This document shows, one piece after another, positions 5,945 to 6,438 of a stretch of DNA of 6,438 nucleotides. Source of the DNA: Actinomycetota bacterium (lineage in GTDB: Bacteria > Actinomycetota > Actinomycetes > Propionibacteriales > Propionibacteriaceae); NCBI GenBank assembly GCA_016213595.1, contig JACRAA010000236.1, forward strand, positions 1-6,438, written 5' to 3'. The number at the start of each line of letters is the position of its first letter. Position 1 is the stretch's first letter. Position numbers and translations under genes: made by a program. The notes under the pieces are model-generated. The model searched no databases and was not told the origin of the DNA. It saw only the letters and a list, made by a program, of their open reading frames with translations.

Positions 5945-6438
5945 GCAAGAAGTCGCGCGCTCGAGCCGGGGCGCCGAGGCCGGCCGCGCCGCCGACCCGT
6001 ACCGACCCTCCGGTCCCACCCGTCGTCGCGCCGGCCCCCGAGCCGGAGCCCGAGACGGTCCACCCGCTGCGCGTCCTCACCGACGTCGAGCCGGAGCCGG
6101 TGTCGGAGAACGCGCTGCGCGGCATGATGCGCGACTGGCGCCGCGGCCGTGCGACCAGGCACCTCTGGGACATGATCCAGGACGGGTACGTCGCCGTGCT
6201 GGCCACCGTCATGATCGGCGCGATGCTCGTCTCGGTCGTGATCCGGGCCCAGGGCGCGGTCTCCGCCTGTACGTCCGAGGGCTGCCTGTCGTCACGGACC
6301 CTGCTGCCGTGGGCCGCCCTGTGCGGCGTCCTCGCGCTGACACTCATGGTGTCGCGCATCTTCGGGCCCGTCGTCGCCTCGGCCGCCGAGGGCTTCTGGC
6401 TCATGGAAGCGCCCATCAAGCGCGCCCGCATCCTGTGG
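5941..6438 (+). CDS. Putative ABC exporter membrane subunit (DUF6297-like), 3' truncated by window edge
   Basis: An open frame of 166 codons from ATG 5941 to the window end without a stop. Residues 1 to about 56 are disordered: basic KKSRARAG, then Pro/Glu-rich with PEPEPE (33-38). A charged stretch, MMRDWRRGRATRHLWDMIQD (62-81), precedes a first membrane helix (about 83-101). An external loop contains C110 and C115 (ACTSEGC), and a second helix follows at about 121-138. Then comes VVASAAEGFWLMEAPIKRARIL (144-165), where the WLxxxPxxR-like pattern recalls the DUF6297 actinobacterial family that pairs with small ABC ATPases; this is from memory and not a search. The ATGA overlap with the ATPase stop strongly supports a shared operon and complex. 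The transported substrate cannot be inferred. The two loop cysteines could form a disulfide outside the membrane. The rest of the protein, probably several hundred residues with more helices, lies beyond the window. Confidence 0.75.
   Translation, partial: MSKKSRARAGAPRPAAPPTRTDPPVPPVVAPAPEPEPETVHPLRVLTDVEPEPVSENALRGMMRDWRRGRATRHLWDMIQDGYVAVLATVMIGAMLVSVVIRAQGAVSACTSEGCLSSRTLLPWAALCGVLALTLMVSRIFGPVVASAAEGFWLMEAPIKRARILW

Noticed and set aside
4939..6162. 407-codon open frame on the - strand across menG and the ABC operon
   Set aside because: Arg/Ser/Ala-rich low-complexity translation, crossing genes with clear motifs in other frames; typical of high-GC DNA.
5941..6438. Possible secreted or surface protein because of the Pro/Glu-rich start
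   Set aside because: There is no signal peptide before the Pro-rich part. The basic start and later helices fit a cytosolic tail of a membrane subunit, coupled to the ABC ATPase.
1..6438. Defence island, prophage or mobile element around the nuclease
   Set aside because: The neighbours are core metabolism and housekeeping membrane genes. No integrase, transposase, terminal repeats or composition shift is visible.

Overview
The window is about 70% G+C, uses GTG starts freely and has several 1-4 base gene overlaps. Together with its menaquinone genes and Actinobacteria-type small membrane proteins, this points to a high-GC Gram-positive actinobacterium. I cannot fix the genus; the Micrococcales/Cellulomonas-like or Propionibacteriales groups are guesses. 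The DNA looks like ordinary chromosome. I see no rRNA, tRNA, CRISPR array, insertion sequence, prophage or plasmid gene, and no gap over 300 bases without a gene.

Layout: (1) The left edge is the C-terminal part of a menE-type acyl-CoA ligase. It overlaps by one base with menA (DHNA polyprenyltransferase) on the + strand. (2) Convergent to menA is a 98-residue PLDc_N-type two-helix membrane protein on the - strand. (3) Diverging from that gene, on the + strand, is a 320-residue unrecognised protein with a long Pro-rich cytosolic part and a C-terminal membrane domain. Its stop codon directly abuts the stop of the next, convergent gene. (4) On the - strand, menG/ubiE (demethylmenaquinone methyltransferase) and a 579-residue TM0106-family RecB-like nuclease form a pair coupled by a GTGA overlap. 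(5) Diverging from menG, on the + strand, is an ABC-transporter ATPase coupled by an ATGA overlap to a membrane protein that runs off the right edge. The latter is probably the DUF6297-type partner subunit.

Functionally, menE, menA and menG act at different steps of menaquinone synthesis: the OSB-CoA ligase, the prenyl transfer onto DHNA, and the final ring C-methylation. They are split over two transcription units about 3.1 kb apart. The nuclease, the ABC pair and the two other membrane proteins have no evident link to quinone synthesis.

I do not see a clear new system. The points most worth a second look are the nuclease architecture (an Fe-S cysteine set, a PD-(D/E)XK-like region apparently lacking one acidic residue, and an RNase H-like exonuclease domain), the non-standard Q-loop of the ABC ATPase, an inverted repeat between the divergent menG and ABC genes, and the abutting stop codons inside nested inverted repeats near 2790.
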